Assembly: GCA_035772405.1 (NCBI GenBank)
Contig: JAYKKM010000149.1
Coordinates: 6,099,278-6,163,277, forward strand
Length of the DNA: 64,000 nucleotides
Direction: 5' to 3'
Source of the DNA: Chrysogorgia sp. JL179-B06
Lineage: Eukaryota > Cnidaria > Anthozoa > Scleralcyonacea > Chrysogorgiidae
The position numbers and the translations under genes were made by a program. The number at the start of each line of letters is the position of its first letter. The first letter of the stretch is position 1. Below are positions 11,906-22,546 of this stretch, piece after piece. The notes beneath the pieces were generated by a model. It was not told the origin of the DNA. It ran no database searches and saw only the letters and a program-made list of their open reading frames with translations.

Positions 11906-14510
11906 GTGCCAAAGTGTCAAATTAAGGACTCGAACATTCCTCCTTGGTTTGATGCAGATGTAATACACTTACTGAAAAGAAAGGAAACGGCAAGGCGGGC
12001 ATTCAAAAAATCTAACAGTATTATCCATCATGAGAAATACAGGGAGCTGAGAAGAGAATCCAAAAACTTGATTAATAAGAAATTTCAAGAACACACTGAG
12101 TCTCTTGGCAAAACTATCAAGGAAAATCCTAAAGGCTTCTTGAGATACTTTCGCGCAAAAACAAAAATCTAACTCCGTTCCTGCTACAGTCACCTACAAT
12201 AACCAATCAATCAGCTCTAACATTGGTAAAGCAGAAGCGTTCAACAAGTTCTTTTTTTCAACATTTAGTCAAGACGACTCTACATCTGCACCCATAATCA
12301 ACTGCAACAGCGACAGTCACCATGATCATCTGGACAACATTGAACTTTCTGTTGAAGAAGTGATGGCCGTCTTGTCTAATCTGGACCCACACAAGGCACC
12401 TGGACCGGACGGCGTACCAACATTTATCCTAAAAGAATGTTCTAGTGAACTTTCTCCTTCTGTTTGCCATCTCGTCATTTTATCGCTTGCGTCCGGTGAA
12501 CTCCCTAGTGATTCGAAAAGCTTCTTAGTGGTCCCCGTGTTCAAGAAGGGTAAGAAGGAAGATGTCACCAACTATCGTCCCATATCTCTACTCTGTGTTA
12601 TCTCAAAGGTCCTGGAGCGTTGCATCTTTAACCACATGATATTCCACCTAAATACCTTCTTTGACAATTAACGCTCAACATGGTTTCCTCAAAGGACGCT
12701 CCACCGTCACACAGCTTTTGTCATTCTATCACACTGTGGGTAAGAGCCTAGATAAGGGCCTGAAAACCGATGTTGTTTATTTAGACCTGGCAAAAGCGTT
12801 TGACAGTGTGTCCCACCAACGGCTTCTCTTCAAGTTATCTCATTATGGTATTGGTGACCTCCTTCTGCGATCACTCAGGCCTTAAAATATCTTTTGCAGA
12901 GCCGTCTGACAAAATGTCCGATGACTTTGAGTTTGGGTCGGACAAAATATCTGATGATGTCCGATGACTTTGAGTTCAGTTTGGCTTAGAAATTTAAATC
13001 TTTGCATGTAGTGATGTGTAGTTCATTCTTGACCACGAAATATGCTGTCTTAAACTTAGTTTTATTCAACGTGGATGGATCCATTTGATTGTGATGTAGC
13101 AGCCCGGACACTACATCAGCGTTCGCTTTGTCGAAGGTTTTTGCTAATTTCTTTGCGCGCTGTTTCTATTTCTACTCCATTGGCTTTCAGATAATAACTA
13201 TATAAGCGATGTTGTGGATCGCCACTGTTATTCTTTGCGTGATCTTTTACCGCTGAAAACTCTGTAATTCGTCGGACAATGTTACAGTTCGGTCGGACAC
13301 CAATACACTATGGGTCGGACACCAATACACTATGGGTCGGACAAACTATTGATCTCAACTTCACTTGGGTCGGACAGAATGTACGGCGGTTTTCTCCCTA
13401 CGTCGGACAATTTCACGAATGGGTCGGACAATGTCCGTGACCGACCGATATTTTAAGGCCTGATGGCTTAAGAACTACTTAAACAATCGTCACCAACGCT
13501 GCATCATACAGGGAAGTGTATCCAACAGTCTACCTGTAACTTCCGGAGTGCCTCAGGGCAGCATTCTGGGCCCTTTGCTGTTCCTCGTCTACATCAACGA
13601 TCTCCAACCTCGATCAACAACTCGATTGCACTGTTCGCTGACGACTCGAAGTGTTGTAATGTAATTAGGAACACCCGTGACTGCCACTCACTTCAAAATG
13701 ACCTTGACAGTCTTCAGCGTTGGAGCCAGGATTGGCGGATACACTTCAATAACTCCAAGTGTAAAGTCCTTACAATTTCACGTAAAAAAAAATCCAATTC
13801 AATTTGACTATAAGATCGGTCAAACTTTGCTGGTTCATGCTGTAACCCAAAAAGACCTGGGAGTTACAGTTACAAAGAACTTTAAATGGGACGCGCATAT
13901 TGACAGTGTTCTAGCCAAAGGCTACAAAATGTTGGGTTTTCTGCGGAGACACGGATGCAAAGGCTTTGATTGCCACACCAAGAAACTACTCTATCTTGCG
14001 CTAGTGCGTCCTTACCTTGATTATGCAAGTGAGGTCTGGGCACCCCAGACAATAGGAAAAATTAGTAAGGTAGAAAGACTACAACGGAGGGCCACCAAAT
14101 ATGTTCTAAGGTTAAACTGGCAGGACAATTTATCGTATAATGAGCGTCTGAGAAAACTGCACTTATTGCCTTTATCATACCGACACGAACTAAATGATCT
14201 TGTTTTTTATTTTAAATGTCGTACTGGTCACTACAATATTTCTATGAACAGATTTGTAGAACCTAAAATTCCAGTAAGAATCACCAGAAATAGTTCTGTA
14301 TTAGATGTGTTAGTTCCTAAGTGTCGTACAAAACTCTTTCAAACTAGTTACTTTAACCGTTTACCTAAACTATGGAATAATCTACCAAGCTTAATACGAA
14401 ATTCTAATTCAGTTAAATATTTTAAAAGTCAACTTTATAATCACTATACTAATGCTCTAAATAATAATTACGACGTAGATAACTATTGCACTTGGAAGTC
14501 TACTTGCTAA
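11906..14510 (+). pseudogene. LINE reverse transcriptase, broken
   Basis: Pieces in order: pre-RT region 11906-12172; RT finger region 12360-12671 with KAPGPDGVP and VPVFKKGKKEDVTNYRPISL; RT motif A (VYLDLAKAFDSV) in 12661-12885; motif B (SGVPQGSILGPLLF) from ~13535; motif C (LFADDS) at ~13627; C-terminal domain 13677-14510 with KKLLYLALVRPYLDYASEVW. Frames change between pieces, with a stop near 12170, and a DNA element splits motifs A and B. The FADD and YLDYASEVW motifs are typical of CR1/L2-type LINEs. It cannot make a full polymerase. Confidence 0.85.
12876..13462. mobile_element. Non-autonomous DNA element inside the LINE
   Basis: Exact 16-bp inverted ends (CAGGCCTTAAAATATC) lie at 12876 and 13462, and the LINE reading frame resumes right after. 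The interior has many GGGTCGGACA repeats, including two perfect 22-bp copies near 13292-13335. No ORF and no clear target duplication. Confidence 0.75.
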
Positions 14511-14799
14511 AAATGTCACGCTTCACGTAACGTGCTCTCTTCTAACCCTTTCTTACTATATTGCTTTGATATAATTATGTACATATTTAAACTTCCTTCT
14601 ATACCTTTTATGTATACACTCTATGTACTGCAGTTACTGTACAATGTACATGTATCTATTGTAATTTAAATTCATGATAATTTATGTTAATTTATCATTT
14701 AAAGGGCGTACTTAATTTGGAGCCTAGCTCTGTTGTACTGTCCCGCACCTTGTATTAATTAGGTGAAAGTGTAATAAATAAAAAAAATAATAAAAAAAC

Positions 14800-15329
14800 T
14801 TCATCCATTGCAACAGCAACCTACAACCACCTAGGCCTATTATTGCAAACAATCTCAACATGCAATCTTTATAGTGTATTATTCTCTAAAATTATAACAT
14901 CGTAATATAAATGTTATAATATAATGTCAATGCGTGTTAACTACCTCATCCCACAGTGATCAACAAGCCAGTAGACACATGTACGCAATCGCGTACCTAT
15001 TTTTGTGTTCTTTTTGTTGTAAGAATATTAAACTTATAAATGTTTTCTTATTGAAAACTTATTGAAAACTTTGAAAATCAGGGAAAACTAAATCTTTATG
15101 CACGGTTAGTTGGGTATTTTAACAACTGAACGGTAGTTTTGAGCCGGGTTTTTAACACTTGTGAAATGTTCAAATTATCCTCGCATAGTCTGGCGGGGGT
15201 CAGTAGTTTCAATTGACTAGTGCATTACAACTAATGCTAATCATAGCTAGCCTTAACCTAACGAAAAATAAAGACCAGACAAAAACAGAAAGGTCCTTTT
15301 GAGTCATCCCTTTTAGCCCAAACCCTTTA
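14800..15329. other. No gene seen
   Basis: AT-rich DNA with no recognised element. Short frames show no family resemblance. Confidence 0.4.
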
Positions 15330-15863
15330 AAGCGAAATGGCAATAAAAATTTTTTTTGTCTCATTTGAAAGAACATTAAAAATGATATATGAAGACCTTT
15401 TACAGATTTTCCATATCGTTCTTGGTTCTGTAAATATTTCACTTCTTTTTAACAAAGAACATTGAACATTCCGCCATCTTGGATATGCATAACCATCCTT
15501 GGATATGCGTGACGTCACAACCAGGGTAGAAATGTTTTTTATATCAGCAATTATCGAGTCATTATAGATGCTAAATCGTAGTTGTTTTGGGTGTTGTATA
15601 CTTTTAAGTGAACTAGCAATCTTATTTGAACGCATTCCACTGATATTTGGGCAATTATTTACAACTTTTAGAATGTTTACCCAGGTTTTGACGTCACTTA
15701 ATTAGATCTAATTATAAAACAAGATGGCGGATTGTAGATATTTTTGTTCACAGATATTTCAAAAATTAAGGAAGTTACGGGGAAATTTTAAAAGGTCTTC
15801 ATATATTATTTTAAATGTTCTTTCAAATGAGACAAACAAATTTTTTTTATTGCCATTTCCCTT
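15330..15863. mobile_element. TA-flanked MITE (mariner-type), ~75-bp inverted ends
   Basis: The left end AAGCGAAATGGCAATAAA and right end (complement AAGGGAAATGGCAATAAA) continue as inverted repeats for about 75 bp, including GTCTCATTTGAAAGAACATT and ATATATGAAGACCTTTT. TA flanks each side (15328-15329, 15864-15865), as for Tc1/mariner-type insertions. No transposase. Confidence 0.7.
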
Positions 15864-15865
15864 TA

Positions 15866-16336
15866 ATGAAGACATTTTCAACTGATGTTTTTATAAGAAT
15901 CCCGAATTCAAAACATTCAACCGCCATGATCATCGATCGCTAGCAGCAGCCCACACCAATGACAATGGACATAAATTTAACTGCGCTAACACAACTGTGT
16001 TAGACCAAGCCACTTCAAGACATGCACAAGAATTTAAAGAGGCCTGGCGCAGCGTAGAGAGATCCACCTTTAACTGACACATTGAAATACCTACCATCTA
16101 TCTTCAACTGCATGTAACACAACGAAAAAGACAAGCACACACAGAACCATGGAGATAAACACACCCACCATTCTAATTTTACCCGCAAAAAAAACACAAA
16201 CAGAATGAAGAACTTGACACAACCGGAAATCAATACCAACCAATCAGACGCCCACAACGATTACTACGGAAACACGAGCATAATCATGACGAATAATTTA
16301 CCAAAGTAGCGTGGATGTCCTTTAGTGATAAATGCA
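15866..16336. other. No gene seen
   Basis: Unrecognised sequence leading up to the retrozyme-like target of the Polinton. Confidence 0.4.
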
Positions 16337-16376
16337 ACGCTTACTACCCTTGTGGTGCAGTTTGAGCACTCTGGCC
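16337..16376 (+). repeat. Left stump of retrozyme-like repeat (Polinton target)
   Basis: CTTACTACCCTTGTGG and TTTGAGCACTCTGGCC match a unit at ~35379-35416 beyond the Polinton. The last six bases (CTGGCC) are the duplicated target site. The unit resumes at 35220. Confidence 0.7.
16371..16376. repeat. Left target-site duplication CTGGCC
   Basis: Identical to the six bases after the right end (35214-35219). Confidence 0.95.
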
Positions 16377-17167
16377 AGTAGTATAGCAAGTAGGGCTGCG
16401 AGCCCAATCGACTTCAAACGTGAGTATAAACACCAAAACATCACCAAATTTGCCAAATCGCGATTCGACAAATTTGACGATGTTTTGGTGTTTATATTCA
16501 CGTTTGAAGTCGAATAAGCTCGCAGCCCTACTTGCTATACTACTACAGCGATCGTTAGTCAATCTAGACACCCTTCGCACGTTTTCTACTAAATTGATGT
16601 CAAACACACGCGAGACTAGCGAAACAATACCAAGTTTATACTAAATTTGACACCATTTCGGCCACATTTAAAAAATAGAAAGTTGTCGTTTCAAAATTCT
16701 CACAAATTACGTTTAGGAAAAAATAGAAAGTGTCATTTCAACATTTTCGCGTGTTAAAAAAATAAAATGTGGTACGAGCCCACTCTCACATATTAAAAAA
16801 TAGAGAGTGTTATTTCAACATTTTCACAAATTTGTCGAATCGCATTTAAAAAATAGAAAGTGCCGTTTCAACATTTTCACAAATTTGTCAAATCACATTT
16901 TAAAAAATAGAGAGTGTCGTTTCAACATTTTCACAAATTTGTCAAATCACATTTTCACAAATTTGTCAAATCACATTTAAAAAATAGAAAGTGTCGTTTC
17001 AACATTTTCACAAATTTGTCAAATCATATTTAAAAAAAATAGTCGTTTAAACGTTTTTTACAAATTTATGTGTTGTAAAAGTGTCTCACGCGTGATAAAA
17101 TTGCCACCTGTTATGCAAATTAGGTTATTGCCACCTGTTAATAATAGATTAGTCCGTTTGTTCACTA
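16377..17167. repeat. Polinton left terminal inverted repeat
   Basis: It matches the complement of 34418-35213 with few differences. The outer 168 bp (16377-16544) are themselves an imperfect palindrome, so the tip can fold into a hairpin. The inner part (~16650-17060) has ~55-bp tandem repeats built on ATAGAAAGTGTCGTTTCAAC and CACAAATTTGTCAAATC. The inner edge runs into the last codons of the polymerase gene. Confidence 0.95.
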
Positions 17168-20100
17168 TTTTCAGCGTTTGTCGCCTCGCCTCTCACTTCA
17201 ATGTTTTTGTGACCATACGCGTAGGAGTCAATACCATTTTCTAAAAGGTATCGTTTATCATCAAAACAGGATAGCGACACTTTATTAATTTCGTAACTAC
17301 CGAGCTGATGTTTGACACTTCTAATGGTCTTCATTGTGTGTCGCAATTGTTTCTGCTCAAGTAACACACTTTTGTAATCTTCGTGTCTGATCACTTTTTT
17401 AATTATATTCTTTCTAATACCTTTAGCGGTTTTCCCGCCGCCTCCACCCTCTTTCAAATAGCTGTACATTTTACTGCGCAACCCGACGAACTCGACAATT
17501 GGCGTTCCAGCGCACTCGTCCTTCATCTTCCCAATAACTTTCTTATTCTCTCTAAAAAAGAATGGGCTGTCTGCAGGATAGTCGCTATTGTCGAACTTTT
17601 CGCACTCCATCATAAAGTCGGAATAAACGTCGTCAGTTTTGATTGAGTACAACAGACTGTCAGTGTCAGTGAAGTGCAATCTACAGGTGTCGCTAGAGTA
17701 CTTTTTCATAATATAATTGTAGTGAAAATTGTACATCAGCGTTTTACTCAAGTCTAGTATGCACATACCCACATATGCAGGTCTATTTAGTGTCAACGTT
17801 TCTTTAACTTTGTGGACAGCGACTAAGTTCTCGCTAAATATTTTGCAAGACACGAACGTCGGCTTCGAGACAAGCTTTTCTAATTTCTTCGCAGTGGTCA
17901 CTAATCTTACGTCCACACGCTTCCTCAAGTTTTCCATCGTTTTTCCGAACACACTGTTGTTCATCAACTTGAAGAAGTCCTTCTCAAAAGCGTTCTTAGC
18001 CGCAGTTCTTTTGGACTGTGTTAAAGTCGATGTACTTGCCTAGCCACTTGGACTGGTCAAACTGCAGGACCCTGTGAATCTTATTGATTTTTAATCCAAG
18101 ATCCATGTACAACTGCAGATTTCCATAGTGACACACATACTTTTTTTTGTCCATCAAATTAGTCACCAGCTTCTTCACACCACCAACACTCACGTTAAAC
18201 TTATTTTTGATTTTCGTGCAGTACTCCGACAACATGTCAACGGTTATCTCCATCTTCTCGGGAGCCAACGGGTAATCGTTGTGTAGGTCATGCAAATGGG
18301 CTGGGTACTCCAAGTCGACCTCGAGCAGTAAACCTTTTTTACTATTGTTGTGATAGTCGTGCAGATTAACTTTTTCTATTTCTTTCTCAGTCAACCACTT
18401 GAAGCCACCCGTGGGTAGACTTCGACTCATTGCCCATCCATACAAGTTGTTGGCGTCAAGGTACATCAAATACTTCGACTCTTGCTCTTTGTCATACCCT
18501 TCCATGTACTTATTATTCGCCACACCATGTCTGTTACATATGTAGCTCACACCACCACGCATACCTAATTCTACGAACTGGAACATGTCGATGTCGGACA
18601 ATAATTCGAGTTCCACTCCAGTCATCTTCAACATGGCGTCCCAAGCCAATCCAGGCGATGTGAAATAGTGACACGGGTCTAATTTATACTCGCGATGGCA
18701 TGTCTTTCTAAAGTTCTCAAAAACGTCGGCAAGCAAGAGCACGTCACTTTTCAAATACAGGTCGTGATACCCACCCATGTTTTCAACGTCGAAGTAGTCC
18801 CACACATCGCAAGCACGCTCATGCATTTCTTCCGTAATATCTTCATCATTCAGAGTATTGTAAAAGTCCTTTTTGGAGGGTAGCTCACATTCATCAAATT
18901 TATCAAAGGAGTCCATATAATCGTAGGGATAGACCCCCTTTCTTGTCATGAGTGCCAACCCCTCGTCGCGAAACACTTCTGACGTGTACTTGAAAGCGTC
19001 CCTTGGTAGGTTCTTCACCAAGTTGTCTAGACCGCTACTCATGAACTGAAAGCTGTCCAAAAATACCAAGTTTTTTCCAAGCATGAATGCCATGTACTTC
19101 TCCATGTTGTTTGGTATCACATTTATGTCTTGACCAAACTTGCCAATCTCCTGCATAATGAAATGGCTATCGTAGCCGCGTAAGTTATGAAAGATCACGG
19201 GGATTTTGTCAGTCAACTTAAAGTTCACATTACAATCGCGATGTGCGGACCCTCTGTACTCACCTGAGACATGACAGTGGTCTCTCACTCTAACGTCAGC
19301 GCCAGTGTACTCAACACTGCAAATATGACAACTTTTAGCCTCGTCAAAGTTCTTCTTATCGGCATCAGTCAGTATCATTTCTTTGTTAAAGTGACTCTCA
19401 GATGTCTCTCTACAATATTCAACAATTTCTAACATCTCCCCAATGAACTTGTTGACTGCATTTTCACCGCGATAACACTTTCACTGGCTTACTGTACTCG
19501 TTATCGTAGCAACAAACCAATTTATACCCATAGCCACAGTCGACGTGCCTCTGGTAGGCGTTTGTGTAGCTACACTCGCTTGACAGCTTTGTTGTGTGCA
19601 CCTTCTGTGTGATAGCCTCGAAGTCTGCGTACACCACAAATGGTACATTTAATTGTCTACTAAAATTCTCGTGTTTCACTTTCGCACCTTTTTGCGGCAT
19701 TTTATATAGCTTGCTTCCCATTGATGACCAAACACACTTCAATATGACTTTCAAGCACGTCCCGCTCGACTAAAACACTGCAAACAATACCTACAAAAGT
19801 GTTTTCTAGCCTTATACTTTGTCTGGCGGTACATGAATTTGTTAAAATCGCGAATGTATACATAATGCTTGTTGCCCACGTCATTAGTTATCAACAATAG
19901 GTCCATATGGTCAAGATACGCCTCTTTAGAAACGTACACAGGGAATGGCTGCTTATTTTCATACCCAAAAACATTTATGCTAATATCGTTTGCCTTTTTC
20001 GATCTTGTTGTAGTCTTTGAGTGTGACTGGGAAGTCAATTCCGTCATAATTCAGCTCACCGACATGCCTAGCGTACTTCGACGTTCTATCAGAGTGTTTT

Positions 20101-20781
20101 CCAACAGGAAACTTATGCGGCAAGGTGACACCAATCTAAAGCACTCGTTGTCATTCATCGTTATTTACGTTTACCAAGCCCTTCATACTATTGCGCAAAC
20201 TCCTTTGGCAACGCAATGTAGCTACTCCCATGCAAAGGTCTGTAAATAGCGACATTAACGTAGTGTGCGTCTATTTTGTCGATAGTCCATCCAGACCCCT
20301 CAGATAACCACCCAGCTATCCGCGTCAAAATCTGCTCCGATCCACGATTGGCAACACCCTCGATGTCATGCTCGTTAATGACGACGAACGTTTCGCTGTT
20401 TAAAGTAGGCAGTTTTGTATGTGGTCTTATTGAGTTCTAAAACTTTCTCAAAAGTGACCTTGACTGTCTCTACCACTTTCATTCCGTTGGTCTCACCTAA
20501 TTCACGTCTCAAAAGGTTAGTGACAGCGCCTTCTACTACCATTTACCTGATTAATGTCTCTGTCGTCAACTACTTTCGACTCCATAGGACCTTGTGAACC
20601 CTCTCAGTGCTCGATCCAACAGATGTGTTGACGGTGTGAGGTCTTCGACTACAGGTTGTGTTTCTTGGCCTCCAAAAAAGCCGTGAACGTTGGTCGCTTC
20701 ATCTGTTAGTGAATTGACAACGGCTGCACTCGTCTTATGCACCCGTCTTTTTTTCAGCGGGTTTCTCACAGTCCGACTCAT
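17149..20781 (-). pseudogene. polB: Protein-primed family B DNA polymerase (frame-shifted)
   Basis: This is the replicative polymerase of Polintons, which copies the linear element from a protein primer. Reading 5' to 3' on the minus strand: a basic N-terminal piece (20781-20566, PLKKRRVHK); N-terminal domain (~20542-20050); a CxxC zinc motif (HFCRYCLQCF, ~19830); exonuclease motif I (YADFEA); an endonuclease VII-like zinc motif (CHIC ... DHCHVSGEYRG ... H..CN, ~19330); Exo II (FHNLRGYDSHF); Exo III (YLKSDVLLLADVF); polymerase motif A (DANNLYGWAM), motif B (NNSVFGKTMENLRKR) and motif C (FTDTDSLLY, ~17675). All catalytic motifs are present. The frame shifts at ~20570-20540, ~20400, ~20100, ~20040, ~19800-19750, ~19450 and ~17980. 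The last codons (SEQTD) lie in the terminal repeat. The start at 20781 follows a GTATAA motif; a later start near 20542 is possible. Confidence 0.9.
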
Positions 20782-20791
20782 TGGCTTATAC

Positions 20792-21109
20792 TTACACTAC
20801 ACTTTTTTTCTTAGCCCACTCATTGTAATAAATATCGCCACTCTCACACCATCCCAGCTTTGGGTACACCACCCCAAACAAATTGTCGTCGAACAAGTCT
20901 TTCACCTTCCCGTCTTTGAGGTCTGACACCTTCTTGAGTGTCTCGACTCGTCTTCTATGGCACAACCTAATAATGTAGTATCCGTATCTGCTAACATTTC
21001 TACCCTTTATCAAATTGCATGAGTGCAACACGTTGACAACTTTCAGGAAGTCCTCTTTTATCAACTCAAGGTGCTCACCCTTCACAACATTCCGTAGTCT
21101 CCTCCCCAT
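20792..21109 (-). CDS. 105-aa basic protein, unknown
   Basis: An intact small ORF just upstream of the polymerase. It is basic and mixed alpha/beta in character, with LYS/ARG-rich ends (MGRRLRNVVKGEHLEL and NEWAKKKSVV) and a Cys-His pair (RLCHRRR). I recognise no family. The frame of the zinc-ribbon ORF upstream, read past its TGA, runs to within a base shift of this start. The two could therefore once have been one protein of about 180 aa. Confidence 0.5.
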   Translation of the reverse strand: MGRRLRNVVKGEHLELIKEDFLKVVNVLHSCNLIKGRNVSRYGYYIIRLCHRRRVETLKKVSDLKDGKVKDLFDDNLFGVVYPKLGWCESGDIYYNEWAKKKSVV

Positions 21110-21189
21110 CCACCAAGACCGTTTGTGAACGCTTTTTTAATCGCGTGAGTCTCATGTCGCTGTAACTCTGAGTGTAACCCCATTCGATG

Positions 21190-21357
21190 TCACCCACACT
21201 TTGGACACGCGTACCCACCGCAGTCGCTCACGTTTTTCACAACGTCACAATCCGAGCAGTAGTAAATTCTGAAGGTGTCTCCACACCCAGTTTGCGTCTC
21301 ACTCGCGATCTCGTCAATTGTCAAGCCGTAACTCATCTGCCTCATAAGTTTGTCCAT
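21190..21357 (-). CDS. 55-aa zinc-ribbon protein
   Basis: The ORF has two Cys pairs, CSDC and CPKC, about 14 residues apart: a compact zinc ribbon of the kind found in transcription factors and many virus proteins. The start follows the GTATAA motif by three bases. The frame stays open after the TGA at 21190-21192 (HRMGLHSELQRHETHAIKKA and on to ~21108), so the stop may be a mutation, or the product may be longer. Function not known; DNA or RNA binding is inferred. Confidence 0.55.
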   Translation of the reverse strand: MDKLMRQMSYGLTIDEIASETQTGCGDTFRIYYCSDCDVVKNVSDCGGYACPKCG

Positions 21358-21383
21358 CGCTTATACTACTCCAACATATTTTT

Positions 21384-21761
21384 TCACCGAACTAGTGCCC
21401 ATACCGCTATTCCACTACCCAAACCTAACGCACCAACAAACAATAATTGGTACTCCTTCATTTCCGCACTCGGTTGGTAGTAATCCGCAACCCTCGGGAG
21501 GTCAGTGAACACTCGTCCGCTGTACTGTATGGTCATTACGCTTCTAAGTTCTTCCAACGCGTGGTTTGTGTCGTTGATGTCAGCATTAGCATCAGAGAGC
21601 GTTTGCCGTAAACGTTGGATCTTATCTTTCTTGGCGACTTCATTTTCGTACCACACCTCTTTCGCACTGGCTAGCTGTTCCAACGCATGGTTGTGTCTTT
21701 TCATCTCAGCTTCATAGCCTGAGTGATTAAACTTTGAAAACATAAAGCCAGGCGCCTGCAA
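21384..21761 (-). CDS. 125-aa coiled-coil protein with C-terminal membrane anchor
   Basis: Residues ~18-75 are a charged heptad-rich helix (ALEQLASAKEVWYENEVAKK and onward, then LRQTLSDANADINDTNHALEEL), predicted to form a coiled coil. Residues ~104-124 (YQLLFVGALGLGSGIAVWAL) are a single hydrophobic segment at the very C-terminus, so it is probably tail-anchored. It lies in a run of three small membrane-protein genes. No family recognised; a virion or assembly role is inference. Confidence 0.6.
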   Translation of the reverse strand: MQAPGFMFSKFNHSGYEAEMKRHNHALEQLASAKEVWYENEVAKKDKIQRLRQTLSDANADINDTNHALEELRSVMTIQYSGRVFTDLPRVADYYQPSAEMKEYQLLFVGALGLGSGIAVWALVR

Positions 21762-21803
21762 AAGCTACTGCGTTAAAAATCCCTCCAGCCACGACGCTCA
21801 CCA

Positions 21804-22073
21804 TTAACTTACATTGATTTGAAATGGGTCTGTCGGTATCCACTTTTTCGATTGCGCCCATTTTACTAACAGCGTTCCTGCGCCAACAGCTGCAGCAAGT
21901 TTCACTGTGCCTTTAACTGTCTCTGGTGTTCCCAATGGTTCTCCCAAAGCCTTTTTAGAAATCATACTCACTGCCACAGCACCAGTCGTGACAAGTAGCG
22001 CATCGTACAATTCGTTCATGAGTTCTTTTCGATCGATCGCGGACATATATACATTGTCGTGTGTTTTGTTCAA
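21804..22073 (-). CDS. 89-aa small membrane protein
   Basis: It has two hydrophobic stretches (~27-42 LLVTTGAVAVSMIS and ~55-70 TVKLAAAVGAGTLLVKW). The first ATG overlaps the end of the upstream gene by four bases (22070-22073), so the two are probably co-transcribed. Function unknown; possibly a membrane or capsid-membrane factor. Confidence 0.55.
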   Translation of the reverse strand: MNKTHDNVYMSAIDRKELMNELYDALLVTTGAVAVSMISKKALGEPLGTPETVKGTVKLAAAVGAGTLLVKWAQSKKWIPTDPFQINVS

Positions 22074-22414
22074 GAATCAAATGTGTCTAACGCTGGACGA
22101 CAAGTTCTACGATTTTCTGACGCGCTAACCACAGTGCTCGCAGGTTCCAGTTGTGTCTCTTTTTCATTGCTAATTGTGTACCATAGTGAAGCACCAGCGA
22201 TGATTACACCAAGTGTTCCGACAACATATCCATAACCCCACTCACTACCCTGTTCTTCGTTAACTATCATTTCACGCATTTTCTTCTCTTTCGCAGCTTT
22301 CGATATCTCAGCCAACTTTTTACCAGCAGCGACGCGCTTTGGGTCCTTCACCTTAACACTTTTCACATCAGCTGTGATCTTCGCTTCAACAACCGTCTGT
22401 GAGTCTTCAGCCAT
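22070..22414 (-). CDS. 114-aa lysine-rich single-pass membrane protein
   Basis: The basic N-terminal half (KDPKRVAAGKKLAEISKAAK and following KEKK) precedes one membrane segment (~62-80, YGYVVGTLGVIIAGASLWY). I recall this KDPKRVAAGK type of protein as recurring in cnidarian Polintons, but cannot name a function. The start follows GTATTAG directly. It is first of three overlapping or closely spaced minus-strand genes. Confidence 0.6.
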   Translation of the reverse strand: MAEDSQTVVEAKITADVKSVKVKDPKRVAAGKKLAEISKAAKEKKMREMIVNEEQGSEWGYGYVVGTLGVIIAGASLWYTISNEKETQLEPASTVVSASENRRTCRPALDTFDS

Positions 22415-22546
22415 CTAATACACTATCACGTGTTATCTTACTCACAGTTGACCTCACAGGTGTCTCACAGTTGACCTCACAGGTGTCTCACAGTTCCAGA
22501 CCAAAACGCACTAAAAAATTAGGATTTTTTCTGAGAGTATAACATA

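Larger units (their letters stand above)
11886..14799 (+). mobile_element. 5'-truncated CR1/L2-like LINE
   Basis: A non-LTR retrotransposon copy that starts in the pre-RT region, keeps most of the reverse transcriptase and the C-terminal domain, and ends at ~14799 in an A-rich tail (AATAAATAAAAAAAATAA). No endonuclease domain is present, as expected for 5' truncation. It is interrupted by an element at 12876-13462. Confidence 0.8.

Noticed and set aside
12876..13462. hAT assignment from the CAGGCC ends
   Set aside because: No 8-bp target duplication is visible, so the superfamily is left open.
16344..16644. Small ORFs on both strands in the Polinton tip
   Set aside because: They are mirror translations of the terminal palindrome and repeat at the other end; no gene expected in the tip.
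17383..20249. Plus-strand ORFs inside the polymerase region
   Set aside because: Shadows of the minus-strand polymerase frame, which has all family motifs.
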